NCBI RefSeq assembly: GCF_943736985.1
Contig: NZ_CALSFS010000007.1
Location: 62,001-126,000 of the forward strand
Source: Clostridium sp. Marseille-Q2269
GTDB taxonomy: Bacteria > Bacillota > Clostridia > Clostridiales > Clostridiaceae
Reading direction: 5' to 3'
DNA length: 64,000 nucleotides
The notes below the pieces were generated by a model that was given only the letters and a program-made list of their open reading frames with translations, did not search any database and was not told the DNA's origin. The position numbers and the translations under genes are program-made. Below, piece after piece: positions 48,102 to 57,308 of this stretch. The first letter of the stretch is position 1. Each line of letters opens with the position of its first letter.

Positions 48102-49095
48102 TTATCATTTGAAAATATGATACTATAGAATCAATTATTATTTCCAATCCTTTATAATAATCTTTAGCCTTAATTTTTATACTATAAACATTGATATCCT
48201 GTCCGTACTGAAGATAATTTTTAGTTTCTTTTTCATCTTTAATATTGATTAATGATAAAGCACTATATTCTTCTGTTTTCATTATTAAATTACAATTCAA
48301 ATATATTGTCTCATCTAATGATATCTTACTTTTTATAGTTAAATAATACTTAAAATCAGTCTCTTCTTTAAATAGCTGGCCAAATAAATCTATTACTTCA
48401 TCTATATCATCCTGTTCACATCCATTTAATCTGTTTGGAATGTAAGAATTATACCATTTTTCTAAGTATTTCAATGAAAATCCATCATATAATAATTCAC
48501 TAATCATAGCTTGTATAATTCCATCCATTTCTTCGTAACCATAAGTATTTTTAACTACTTTCACTAAATAATCATATATATTATCATTATCTATTTTCTT
48601 AACTATGGACTTGCATTTATTATAAATTTTTATCTCATCAAATTGATTCAAACTACCATCTTGAACCTTTTCTAAATCTTTTATTAAAAAATCTATCTCT
48701 TCTTTGTATATTTTTTTCTTATGAAATACACTTTCCTTCAAATAAAAAATTATAGCTACTATTAAATCTTTTTTAGCTTTTATAAGCAATTTATTTTCTA
48801 AATCATGTATAATATCTTCATAAATATTTATATAATCCCATAATAATTCCCTTATACTAGGTTGTAATTTTTTTGATAAAATCTTATTTTCATTTGATAT
48901 ATACTTTTTAAGCCCAAAAATAAAATATTTTTTAGCTGAATACATTTTTTCTTTTTTAATTTTTTTGTCTTCATCTGAATATACTTTTTCTTTTTTATCC
49001 ATTTGCCACCTCTAACTCTTATTTATATTTTATCGCATTTACTTGACAATCATGGTATTATATTATAATATAATGCATATACTGTTATTAGAGAA

Positions 49096-49162
49096 GAATG
49101 AGTGCCGCTCTCGTGGAAATGGGTTACCTTGGTAATTCCCCCCATGATGATTGCACTCTTTA
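49096..49162. ncRNA. Structured GC-rich hairpin downstream of hsdM
   Basis: GAGTGC at 49100-49105 pairs with GCACTC at 49153-49158, enclosing TTACCTTGGTAA and a GGAAATGGG/CCCCCCATG pairing. A TTTATTTATTTT tract follows on the plus strand. It could be a terminator, or a small structured RNA; no family is recognised. Confidence 0.35.
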
Positions 49163-49170
49163 TTTATTTT

Positions 49171-49287
49171 CTACTCATCTATCATTCTTTCTACCTCATC
49201 TATTCCTTCAGTTATCTCTTCTTCCAATTTCTTAACTCTCTCTAATATAACCTTAGGCTCATCATAAACTACTTCTTCATATTCCAT
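49171..49287 (-). CDS. Small acidic coiled-coil protein after hsdM
   Basis: 38 residues, MEYEEVVYDEPKVILERVKK and on to MIDE. Its ATG directly follows the hsdM stop with no gap, so it is probably translated by re-initiation. The charge pattern predicts one helix. The function is unknown; a small accessory or antirestriction-control peptide is possible. Confidence 0.55.
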   Translation of the reverse strand: MEYEEVVYDEPKVILERVKKLEEEITEGIDEVERMIDE

Positions 49288-50628
49288 CTATTTATACTTA
49301 TTAATGGATAAATCATAGTTATTTTCTCTTATTTCATCTACTGGTACAAAGAAGGATTGTTCTGTTCTTTTTCTATCTTCTTCTTTATCTAGATTATTAA
49401 ATCTTTCTATTATATCTGGTATATCATTATCTTCAATAGTGTTTCTCTTATCATCTAAGGAATATCCATCTGCTTTCATATCATAGAACCAAACTTTATC
49501 TGTTCCACCAGTACCTGTTTTAGTGAATATCATAATTGCTGTAGATACTCCTGCATATGGTTTAAACACTCCACTTGGCATGCTTATTATAGCTTCAAGT
49601 TTATTGTTATCGACTATTTCACGTCTTATATCCTTATGTCCTTTAGTTGAACCAAATAAAACCCCATCTGGAACAATGGATGCACATCTTCCACCGGTTT
49701 TTAATATTCTTAAAAATAATGCTAAAAACAATAATTCTGTTTTCTTTGTTTTGCTGACTTTTAAAATATCTGCTGAAACCGCTTCGTAGTCTAAACTGCC
49801 TTTAAATGGAGGGTTTGCAAGTACTAGAGTATACTTTTCGCTATCTTTATTAGTTTCTGAAAGTGAATCTTTATACTCAATATTAGGGTTATCCACCCCA
49901 TGAAGCATCATGTTCATGGCACCAATTCTAAGCATAGTTCTATCCATATCAAATCCATTAAACATCTTATTATTAAAATGCTCTTTTAATACCTCAACAA
50001 AAAATAGATCATTATGATTTGTTCTTAAATATTCTTCTGCTCCAACTAGAAAACCTGCTGTACCCATGGCTGGGTCTACTATAATATCCTCTGGTGTTGG
50101 TTTCATTAATTCTGCCATCATTTTTATTATGTGTCTTGGAGTTCTAAATTGTCCATTTGTACCTGCCGTAGCTACCTTGGATAATAAATATTCATAAAGG
50201 TCTCCCTTAGTATCTTTCTCCCCTATTTCAAGATTATCTATTGCATCAACTATTTTAGATAACATAAGTGGAGTTGGTATTTTAAACATAGCATCCCCCA
50301 TATATTTTGAGTATGCAGATTGTTTATCTCCATGAATGTCTTTTATAAAAGGAAAAACTTCTTGTGATACTATCCTATACATTTCCCCTGCCTCAATATT
50401 TTTAAATTTACTCCATCTTAAATACTGCCTATCACTTGGAAACATTCCCTCAAAGGGTATACCAAGTAATTCAGCATCATTTTCTCCTAATATTTCGTTA
50501 TCATCTAAATCTTTTACAAATAAAAAATATGTAAATTGTTCTATAACCTCTAATGGATTACTTATACCACCAGTCCAAAAGGTTTCCCAAATTCTATCTA
50601 CTTTGCTTTTTAACTCACCTGTAATCAT
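49288..50628 (-). CDS. hsdM: Type I restriction-modification DNA methyltransferase subunit M
   Basis: 446 residues. The N-terminal helical domain (VDRIWETFWTGGISNPLEVI, FTYFLFVKDLDD) is followed by the methyltransferase: FRTPRHIIKMMAEL, the SAM motif VDPAMGTAGFLVGA and the N6-adenine motif LANPPFKG. C-terminal motifs GGRCASIVPDGVLFGSTKGH and IISMPSGVFKPYAGVSTAI are typical of HsdM. With hsdS intact, it could still methylate DNA although hsdR is dead. It heads the operon that continues through hsdS, SEFIR and TIR. Confidence 0.93.
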   Translation of the reverse strand: MITGELKSKVDRIWETFWTGGISNPLEVIEQFTYFLFVKDLDDNEILGENDAELLGIPFEGMFPSDRQYLRWSKFKNIEAGEMYRIVSQEVFPFIKDIHGDKQSAYSKYMGDAMFKIPTPLMLSKIVDAIDNLEIGEKDTKGDLYEYLLSKVATAGTNGQFRTPRHIIKMMAELMKPTPEDIIVDPAMGTAGFLVGAEEYLRTNHNDLFFVEVLKEHFNNKMFNGFDMDRTMLRIGAMNMMLHGVDNPNIEYKDSLSETNKDSEKYTLVLANPPFKGSLDYEAVSADILKVSKTKKTELLFLALFLRILKTGGRCASIVPDGVLFGSTKGHKDIRREIVDNNKLEAIISMPSGVFKPYAGVSTAIMIFTKTGTGGTDKVWFYDMKADGYSLDDKRNTIEDNDIPDIIERFNNLDKEEDRKRTEQSFFVPVDEIRENNYDLSINKYK

Positions 50629-50795
50629 TTATTGCCTCCAGTATTATTTATATTATTATGGATTGTCAGACTAAAAAAATTATATACAATATATTGATTT
50701 ACAAATTTAAAATTATAACAATATATTTCAACACTTCTTCTTAGTGCAACAACCCTTTTTGTTTTAATAATTTTCTCTTACTTTATATGTAAAAA

Positions 50796-50827
50796 ATAAT
50801 TGCATTAGTTTATACTAATGCAATTAT
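50796..50827 (-). terminator. Terminator of the M14-DUF969-DUF979 operon
   Basis: ATAATTGCATTAGT pairs perfectly with ACTAATGCAATTAT around TTTA, about 200 bases past the last gene. The rest of 50629-51023 shows no gene. Confidence 0.65.
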
Positions 50828-51023
50828 ATTATAACCTTATTTTTTTATGTTTTCCACGCTTTTCGACAAAGCTTTTCTTTCCTAAACATGTGTTAGTCAT
50901 ATACATAATATTATTTTCATTATAACAAAATCATTTTCTATGTCCAATGGTGTATTATAATCTGTGCTCCACGTTCCAGACTATTTAAGTAATCTCTTAT
51001 ACTACCCATCTATCCATATCTTC

Positions 51024-51968
51024 CTATTTTAATATGATCATATACACAATCTGGAAAGTAATCATAATTAATGCTGGTATTATTTGATTCTTTATAACTC
51101 CCATTCTATCTTTCATATCAAGCATAGCAACTGGAACAATATTAAAGTTCGCTGCCATAGGTGTACATAATGTTCCACAATATCCTGCTGTAAGTGCAAC
51201 CATACCAATTACAACTGGATTAGCTCCATACGCTAATACAAAAGGAGCACCAATACCTACAGTCATAACAGTTATAGCCGCAAATGCATTCCCCATAATC
51301 ATAGTAAATAACATCATGCCTAGTCCATATACAATAATACCTACATTAACATTTCCTTTTGGAATAATATTGCCCACTAAAGAAGCAATTACATTTCCAA
51401 CTCCAGCTGCTGTAAATATAGCTCCAAGACTAGCTAAAAGCATAGGTAACATACTAAGTGGTCCAACTACAGATAATAATCTCTCAGAATCTCTTAAAAA
51501 AACCTTTGGTTTATTTTTAGGAGAGAACATCATCAACAAGATAACAGATGCAACAATTCCTACACCTACTCCAACCAATGCTCCCATCTTTGTAAAAATA
51601 GCAAATATAATTGCGAACACACCAATTACTAATGCAGGAATAAATATTTTCATTCCAATTTTATCAAAAGCATCTTTTGTTTCTTCTTGAGTAGGAGTAT
51701 GAATTTTTCCAATCTTAACTTTACCTAAAATTGATGGAACCGTCATAATAACAATCAATATTCCGTTACCAATTGGTGGAATCCATCTACCAAATGAAAG
51801 CACAATACCTAATGAACACCAAAAGATTGCCGTTCCCGCTCTAGAGGGATTTTCTTCATCCATTGCATTTTTAATACCAGTATAAATTGTAATTAAACCA
51901 ATCACAATATAAATAACTTCTAAAAGTTTATTTGCTAGTAAAATTTTTGGATCCATAAAAAAATTCAT
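51024..51968 (-). CDS. DUF979 membrane protein (putative permease half)
   Basis: 314 residues with about nine hydrophobic helices, typical DUF979 pattern ARAGTAIFWCSLGIVLSFGRW and GFCGTLCTPMA-type wording near the C-terminus (GYCGTLCTPMAANFNIVPVA). DUF979 and DUF969 genes are nearly always adjacent and together are thought to form a permease, often beside pyroglutamyl peptidase genes. It starts one base after the DUF969 gene, so the two are translationally linked. Confidence 0.8.
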   Translation of the reverse strand: MNFFMDPKILLANKLLEVIYIVIGLITIYTGIKNAMDEENPSRAGTAIFWCSLGIVLSFGRWIPPIGNGILIVIMTVPSILGKVKIGKIHTPTQEETKDAFDKIGMKIFIPALVIGVFAIIFAIFTKMGALVGVGVGIVASVILLMMFSPKNKPKVFLRDSERLLSVVGPLSMLPMLLASLGAIFTAAGVGNVIASLVGNIIPKGNVNVGIIVYGLGMMLFTMIMGNAFAAITVMTVGIGAPFVLAYGANPVVIGMVALTAGYCGTLCTPMAANFNIVPVAMLDMKDRMGVIKNQIIPALIMITFQIVYMIILK

Positions 51969-51969
51969 A

Positions 51970-52668
51970 TTATTTTTCCCCTCCTTCTACATCATAATAT
52001 TTCTTAGAAAGCTTTTTATCTTTTAAATAGTAATAAATAATTGCTACAAGAGTACCAACAACAGCTACTGGAATTTCTACCTTAACTAAATCAATCAATT
52101 CCACCTTATAACCAAGAGAAGCCAATGTTGATTGTACTAATAGTCCACCTGCTCCACCTACAAATAATACTTGGCAGAAAAACCATGCAACATTCTCCAT
52201 ACCTGAAGCCATTCCTTTTATTTCTTCCAAGTGTTTTTCATTTATATCTTTTCCAGAAGCTTCAATTGCACCTGTTGCCATAGGCATAATAATAGGTCTT
52301 ACAAAACCTGCAACTCCACCGAAGCTTACATTAAATGCAGCAAAAATACCTCTCATAATACCATACATACCAATAACCATACCTGGAGATGCGCCTTTTA
52401 CCTTACCTATAAGCTTTGCAGCAGCTTCTTTCAAACCATTTCTCTCCAAGGTTCCTGTAACTAACATTATCAATATAAATATTGCCATACTTCGATTGGC
52501 AACAAAAGAATTTCCGAAAGTTTCTAGAAGACCTGTGATGCCAAGCCCCCCAACAAGTGCTGTCACTACTGCAGCACACAATATAATCAAAATAGAATCT
52601 TTCTTAAGAGCGAAACCAACAATAACAATAAGAATTCCTACTAATTTAATAAGTTCCATATTTTCCAT
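51970..52668 (-). CDS. DUF969 membrane protein (putative permease half)
   Basis: 232 residues with about six helices: LVGILIVIVGFALKKDSILI, then RSMAIFILIMLVTGTLERNG, then AFNVSFGGVAGFVRPIIMPM, the DUF969 signature. It follows the M14 peptidase gene by 31 bases and precedes DUF979. Here the partner peptidase is of the M14 type rather than the usual pyroglutamyl peptidase, so uptake of peptides, amino acids or 5-oxoproline after cleavage is suggested. Confidence 0.8.
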   Translation of the reverse strand: MENMELIKLVGILIVIVGFALKKDSILIILCAAVVTALVGGLGITGLLETFGNSFVANRSMAIFILIMLVTGTLERNGLKEAAAKLIGKVKGASPGMVIGMYGIMRGIFAAFNVSFGGVAGFVRPIIMPMATGAIEASGKDINEKHLEEIKGMASGMENVAWFFCQVLFVGGAGGLLVQSTLASLGYKVELIDLVKVEIPVAVVGTLVAIIYYYLKDKKLSKKYYDVEGGEK

Positions 52669-52699
52669 CTCCTTTTATATTACTTATTTTTAAGTCATA

Positions 52700-55600
52700 C
52701 TAAACAATTATTGGTCTATGTCTTATATAACTTATCAAAACCTTATCTTCTGTTATTTCACATTTACTCTCCAATAAAGGTGTACAGTTCATAAGCATTT
52801 TAATTACGGCTTCATCATGAATTACATGTGTTTTCCCACAAAGATTCAAATACTCTCCTTGAGCTGTTTCATCTGCAACCTCACTTGTATAACATACAGT
52901 TGTTATCCAAGGAAAACGTATGGATGGGTATCGATGTAGAGGATCAAATTTAAATGGAATCCAATAATTAATCATATTGTTATAATAATCAGCAGGAAAT
53001 AATTTTGGCATCCATCCATGAGCATACTTCTCAAATTTTGTCATCCATTCTTTGTTCCACATTGTAATTTTATCATCTTGTGCAATTGCATTAGCAATTA
53101 CCTCTTCTATTTTCTTATTTACTGAATAATTTCCCTTATATTCATCATCTGTCACTGTCCAAAAATATCCATATAATAAAGAACGAGGTAACCAAAAACC
53201 TTTATAGGAAGGGGATGTATATCCTGAAAATTGTTGTTCCCATTCATGGCTTGGAACTCCATGATTATCAACAACTACATCCGGTAGATATTTATTCCAT
53301 AATCTTGTAAATCCCATAGCTTCAGTATGAATTGTATCTAACTTAAAATGTTCACGATAAAACTCTTTTCCTATTGCATTAAATCTAGCAACATGCAATT
53401 TCCATTTAGGATTTTCCTTTTGGAGTTCATAATGTATGCAAGTTCCATCCACATTTTCCATTGGTACAATAACAAGATTTAATTTATCTGGAAGATATTT
53501 ATATTTTTCTTCTGTCAACAATTTTTTTAAAAGCATAAAGGCTGCATTTGTACTAGATACTTCATTTGCATGATGTCTAGAATTAATAATTTGTGAAGGA
53601 AGATTTGTAATACGTTTTGTTCTTGAAACATATCCTTGTTCTTTTGGAAGTATCTCAATTGCATAAATATCTCTTCCTAAATAAGATGTAGCTATAGAAT
53701 ATACATTAATTCCAGGTACATATTTTAACTTGTCTATAATAGATAAATATTGTTCATATCCTATTAGAGTATCTTCCATTAAATCAATATCTAAAATACT
53801 TAGATTTTTTTCTGGATCTTTTTGTTCCATAATTGAAGCGGCATAACAATTTTCTTCAGTAATTATTTTCAAAGTTTTTATATGGTTAAATTCTTTACTG
53901 ACTTTAAGTAACTTATGCTCTAAAAGATACATATAGCTTTCAATGAGTCTCTCTTCTTTAATATTAGTTTTTAAAAATGCGGTAATTTCACCATCTTTAT
54001 AACCTAATTTTTTTATATATAGCTCTACTTCATATCTTTTTAAATCACTTGTTATTAATTTATTCTTTGATTTTATACAAGGTATTTTTTCTAATTCATC
54101 ATATAGTGTTACCTTAAATGTTGGTTTCCCCATTTTCTTCTTTATAATTGGAAGAATAAGTCCTGGTGCATCTAATAAAATATTTCTACTTTCTGTACCA
54201 TAAATTTTAAAATAATCTGCTCCTACAAAATACATATCTTCATGTAAAGAATCTAATGAGGAAATCAAATCTTCTCTGTAAGGTAAAGAATAATCTGGCT
54301 CACTTGCATTTACTTCTAAACGTAGTTGAGAAAAAAATGGCTGTGTCTCTATGCTAATATTTCCCTCTGTTTTTCTCTCAATGAATCTTTTACAATCTGG
54401 CAATACTTCTTTTTGATATATATTCCAAATATTTTCTACATCTGTTGCTATATATTCATTAAGCACCTGAGTTCCATTTATGATAACCTTTATAAATCCT
54501 GTTGAAGGATGTACTTTTCCCATCTCTGGATAATCATCTAAATAAGGTCTTTCTGAATATGCAGCTTTGTAAACTGATGTAAATATTATTTCTCCCTTAT
54601 CCGTAAGTGCTTTCACATTGTAAGTTATATCTTGTTGCCCCTTATATGGTACAAATTTAACTTCCTCCCTATGGATTCCAAGCTTATTTGCAATAATATC
54701 ATCTATAGGATACAATTCTTGTAAATAACGGATGGGAATATCAAACCATTTATCAGGATCATCTACCTTTACATTATTATAAGATGGAATAGCCCCATCT
54801 TCATCTGACCATTCTGTTACCCCTAATGGAAGAAATGGTTTAAAGGCAATTTCTATATTTTGTACTTTCTTATTCTCCAATTGTGGAAGTATTACTTCTT
54901 CAATCCATGAAAAGCCTTGTTTATATGCACATAGTATTTGGATTTTACTTAACTTCACTTCTCTTTTCTTAAGTTCTGCATCTATTTCATTAGTTAAGCA
55001 ATTTCTAACATCAACTTCTTCACTAAGTGCACCATAAATTTCAACTTCATCTCCTGACTTTAAATTATCATATACTTTTTCTTTTAGAATATTTTTAAAA
55101 ACATCCACTTCCCAAGGTATATCATAGGATTTTTCATATATCTTCTTTTTTTCTTTATGATTTTTAAATTCTGTCTCTGGAAAAGTTGGTTGAATTTCAC
55201 TTAATACTTCTTGAATCTTTGGAGACACATATGCCGTGATATCTCCTTCTAGTTCTTTTTCATATGCCTTTAGATATGATAATTGTCCATCTAAATTCTT
55301 CATCACAAAACTATCTGTCATATCTTGAAGATGGTCTACCCAATTCCTGCCATTACCTAGTAAAGGAAAGGACTCACATATATGAGCTGAAAACTTTTCA
55401 AGTTCTTCTCCTTGACCATATACACGTACAATTTTTCTTTCTTCATTTTCTGTGAATTCCATTCCACATTTACTATCTTCCTCAAAAACTAGTAGGTTAC
55501 CCTTGCAATCTTCCTCAACTATAATTGGGCCTTCATAAGCAGTGGTCTCCATTCCAAAGCGAAAGGCAAAATTACATGCTGCTATCAAAATAGAAATATT

Positions 55601-55960
55601 ACAATTTTTAGGAATTACTATTTTAAAGTTTAATTTATCAGGTAATTGATCAAAGTTTTCGTCCTTTAAAAACATTCCATTTAAAAATAAATATTCTAAC
55701 CCTTTTTTCTTTCTCCAATCAAAGTCCAAAATTGGTTTGGCTTTTTTAGTGGATGAGTTATAATCTTCTGGCCACTTTTCAGATGTTGCACTATATATTT
55801 TCTTTAAATCAGTCAAACTATCTGGAACTTTTATTCCTCCCTCTTTAGATGTCACTGGGAACTTTGCAAAAGTAGAATAAAAACCATTTATTAAACTCAT
55901 TTCAACAGCATTTTTCTTTTGTTTCCAGCTTAAATCTTCTGTTAACCAAATTCTGTCCAT
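52700..55960 (-). CDS. Large M14-family zinc carboxypeptidase-like protein
   Basis: 1086 residues, much longer than simple carboxypeptidases (about 300-400). The M14 catalytic domain is in the C-terminal third: the zinc motif HxxE in INSRHHANEVSSTNAAFMLL, IVPMENVDGTCIHYE, the third ligand His in VVDNHGVPSHEWEQQ, and a possible catalytic Glu in CYTSEVADETAQGEYL. The first 700 residues are not recognised. No signal peptide is seen, so it is probably cytoplasmic. First gene of the operon with the DUF969/DUF979 permease, under TetR control. Confidence 0.82.
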   Translation of the reverse strand: MDRIWLTEDLSWKQKKNAVEMSLINGFYSTFAKFPVTSKEGGIKVPDSLTDLKKIYSATSEKWPEDYNSSTKKAKPILDFDWRKKKGLEYLFLNGMFLKDENFDQLPDKLNFKIVIPKNCNISILIAACNFAFRFGMETTAYEGPIIVEEDCKGNLLVFEEDSKCGMEFTENEERKIVRVYGQGEELEKFSAHICESFPLLGNGRNWVDHLQDMTDSFVMKNLDGQLSYLKAYEKELEGDITAYVSPKIQEVLSEIQPTFPETEFKNHKEKKKIYEKSYDIPWEVDVFKNILKEKVYDNLKSGDEVEIYGALSEEVDVRNCLTNEIDAELKKREVKLSKIQILCAYKQGFSWIEEVILPQLENKKVQNIEIAFKPFLPLGVTEWSDEDGAIPSYNNVKVDDPDKWFDIPIRYLQELYPIDDIIANKLGIHREEVKFVPYKGQQDITYNVKALTDKGEIIFTSVYKAAYSERPYLDDYPEMGKVHPSTGFIKVIINGTQVLNEYIATDVENIWNIYQKEVLPDCKRFIERKTEGNISIETQPFFSQLRLEVNASEPDYSLPYREDLISSLDSLHEDMYFVGADYFKIYGTESRNILLDAPGLILPIIKKKMGKPTFKVTLYDELEKIPCIKSKNKLITSDLKRYEVELYIKKLGYKDGEITAFLKTNIKEERLIESYMYLLEHKLLKVSKEFNHIKTLKIITEENCYAASIMEQKDPEKNLSILDIDLMEDTLIGYEQYLSIIDKLKYVPGINVYSIATSYLGRDIYAIEILPKEQGYVSRTKRITNLPSQIINSRHHANEVSSTNAAFMLLKKLLTEEKYKYLPDKLNLVIVPMENVDGTCIHYELQKENPKWKLHVARFNAIGKEFYREHFKLDTIHTEAMGFTRLWNKYLPDVVVDNHGVPSHEWEQQFSGYTSPSYKGFWLPRSLLYGYFWTVTDDEYKGNYSVNKKIEEVIANAIAQDDKITMWNKEWMTKFEKYAHGWMPKLFPADYYNNMINYWIPFKFDPLHRYPSIRFPWITTVCYTSEVADETAQGEYLNLCGKTHVIHDEAVIKMLMNCTPLLESKCEITEDKVLISYIRHRPIIV

Positions 55961-56085
55961 TATATTACACCTCCAAACTCAGAAAGTTTTTAATAATAAA
56001 AAACTAATACCAAAATTAAAACTATTTTATACTATTATAATTAACATACCTATTTTTTTTATAATTACTCTATCTAAAGGTATAT

Positions 56086-56103
56086 AGTACTGCGTTCCGT
56101 ACT
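56086..56103. promoter_or_regulatory. TetR-type operator
   Basis: AGTACTGCGTTCCGTACT: 5-bp perfect arms AGTAC/GTACT with a partly symmetric core, size and shape typical of TetR-family sites. It lies at about +9 to +26 of the peptidase promoter and upstream of the divergent tetR gene. Confidence 0.65.
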
Positions 56104-56118
56104 TTGTTTTTATTTAAA

Positions 56119-56147
56119 ATTATAATAATATTTTATATCTGTGTCAA
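56119..56147 (-). promoter_or_regulatory. Consensus sigma-A promoter of the M14 peptidase operon
   Basis: Minus strand TTGACA (56147-56142), 17-base spacer, TATAAT (56124-56119). Both boxes match consensus exactly. The predicted start, near 56112, lies just before the operator, so a bound TetR dimer would block the polymerase. Confidence 0.8.
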
Positions 56148-56394
56148 GTTTATTTGAATTATATTAAAGTTTTTGTATTAAATTTCTGACTATTCTGTCC
56201 ATTTTTAATTATCCTTTAGAGATTTATATAAAAATCACAAACTTGGATTTTTACTGCAAATTCCAAAGAAAAATTTGCATAATAAATTTTTCTAAAAACT
56301 ATTTGTTGCTGTTTTATGGAAATTGCAAAAAAATTATTTGTATGTTATTATTCAATTTATAATAAATTCTTACAATTAAGGGAGTATAAGAAAT

Positions 56395-56979
56395 ATGGAA
56401 ATGAAACAAAAATCTAGTGTTAAAGAAAAAATTATAGATACAGCTTGGAAATTATTTTTAGACCAAGGCTATAAAGATACTACTATTAATCAGATCATTG
56501 AAACTTCTAAAACATCACGTGGTGCATTTTATCATCATTTTCATGGTAAAGAAGAATTACTGTTCTGCATTGCTTATTATTTTGATGTGGATTATGTAAA
56601 TTGGTTCAATAAAATTGATCCAAATTTAAAAGCATTAGATAAATTATTTAAATTTAATTTGTTCGTAATGGAAAATCTAGAAAATTCTCCTTATAGATCA
56701 CTTTTAGCTACCTTATACGGATTACAGGTTACAACAACAGGTCAGCGTCATATTATTAATCCTGAACGAGCATATTATAAAATAATCTCATCTATTATGA
56801 AGGAATGTATAGATAATGGTGAGGTTAAAACTTCTCTTTCATATTTGGAATTAACAGAATGGTATTCTATTCTTGAACGAGGGCTTACATATGACTGGTG
56901 TCTAAATCAAGGACGCTATTCACTTATCCAATATGGACAACATATGATTGAATCTTTTATAAATATTATAAAAGCATAA
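56395..56979 (+). CDS. TetR-family transcriptional regulator
   Basis: 194 residues with AGGGAG before the ATG. The N-terminal HTH reads TTINQIIETSKTSRGAFYHH and FHGKEELLFCIAYYF, the classic TetR pattern; the rest is an all-helical ligand domain. It is divergent from the M14-DUF969-DUF979 operon with a TetR-like operator between them, so it probably represses that operon until a peptide or related ligand binds. Confidence 0.9.
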   Translation: MEMKQKSSVKEKIIDTAWKLFLDQGYKDTTINQIIETSKTSRGAFYHHFHGKEELLFCIAYYFDVDYVNWFNKIDPNLKALDKLFKFNLFVMENLENSPYRSLLATLYGLQVTTTGQRHIINPERAYYKIISSIMKECIDNGEVKTSLSYLELTEWYSILERGLTYDWCLNQGRYSLIQYGQHMIESFINIIKA

Positions 56980-57010
56980 AAAATGCAGCAATTTTTCTTA
57001 AACATTAGAA

Positions 57011-57048
57011 ATGGGTATTAATTAGGTTAAATTATAATTAATACCCAT
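57011..57048 (+). terminator. Terminator of the tetR gene
   Basis: ATGGGTATTAATTA pairs perfectly with TAATTAATACCCAT across a 10-base loop, 32 bases past the stop. A second hairpin at about 57135-57192 (GGCCCTGAAC with its near-complement GTTC..GGGCC-like pairing) probably ends the convergent epimerase transcript. Confidence 0.65.
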
Positions 57049-57308
57049 GCCATATTTACATCAAATTTATATTAGTAAATAAAAAGCAAAGACTACACAA
57101 AATAACCTTTATCAAATCATATATAATAATATAGGCCCTGAACAAATTTTTTTACTTTATTTGTTCTCTCTGTGTAATCTTTGCACAGAGCCTAAATACG
57201 CAACCAAATTCACTATAGAATCCACTTATTTCACCTCATTTTTTATTAATTAATTAGATATTATGTACTTGGATTGTTATATCTATATTAATATCATTGT
57301 ACTATATC

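Larger units (their letters stand above)
45693..49002 (-). pseudogene. Large HEPN-like protein gene between hsdM and hsdS, split by an IS
   Basis: Removing the IS (46640-48101) and one TTATCA duplication joins 49002-48102 to 46633-45693 as a single 613-codon frame; the junction reads DSIVSYFQMI-NYLSDNAEII. The N-terminal half is Lys-rich and helical with no known motif. The C-terminal half contains LINLWSVLEYMLTFHKGDS and LIRIYRYRNILIHSG, the Rx4H-type motif of Apea-like HEPN RNases. Anticodon nucleases such as PrrC lie between hsd genes in other bacteria, so a backup RNase role is possible. The IS cuts it at codon 302, so it is now broken. Confidence 0.75.

Noticed and set aside
49096-49162. 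Type III toxin-antitoxin RNA
   Set aside because: No tandem pseudoknot repeats and no ToxN-like gene beside it.
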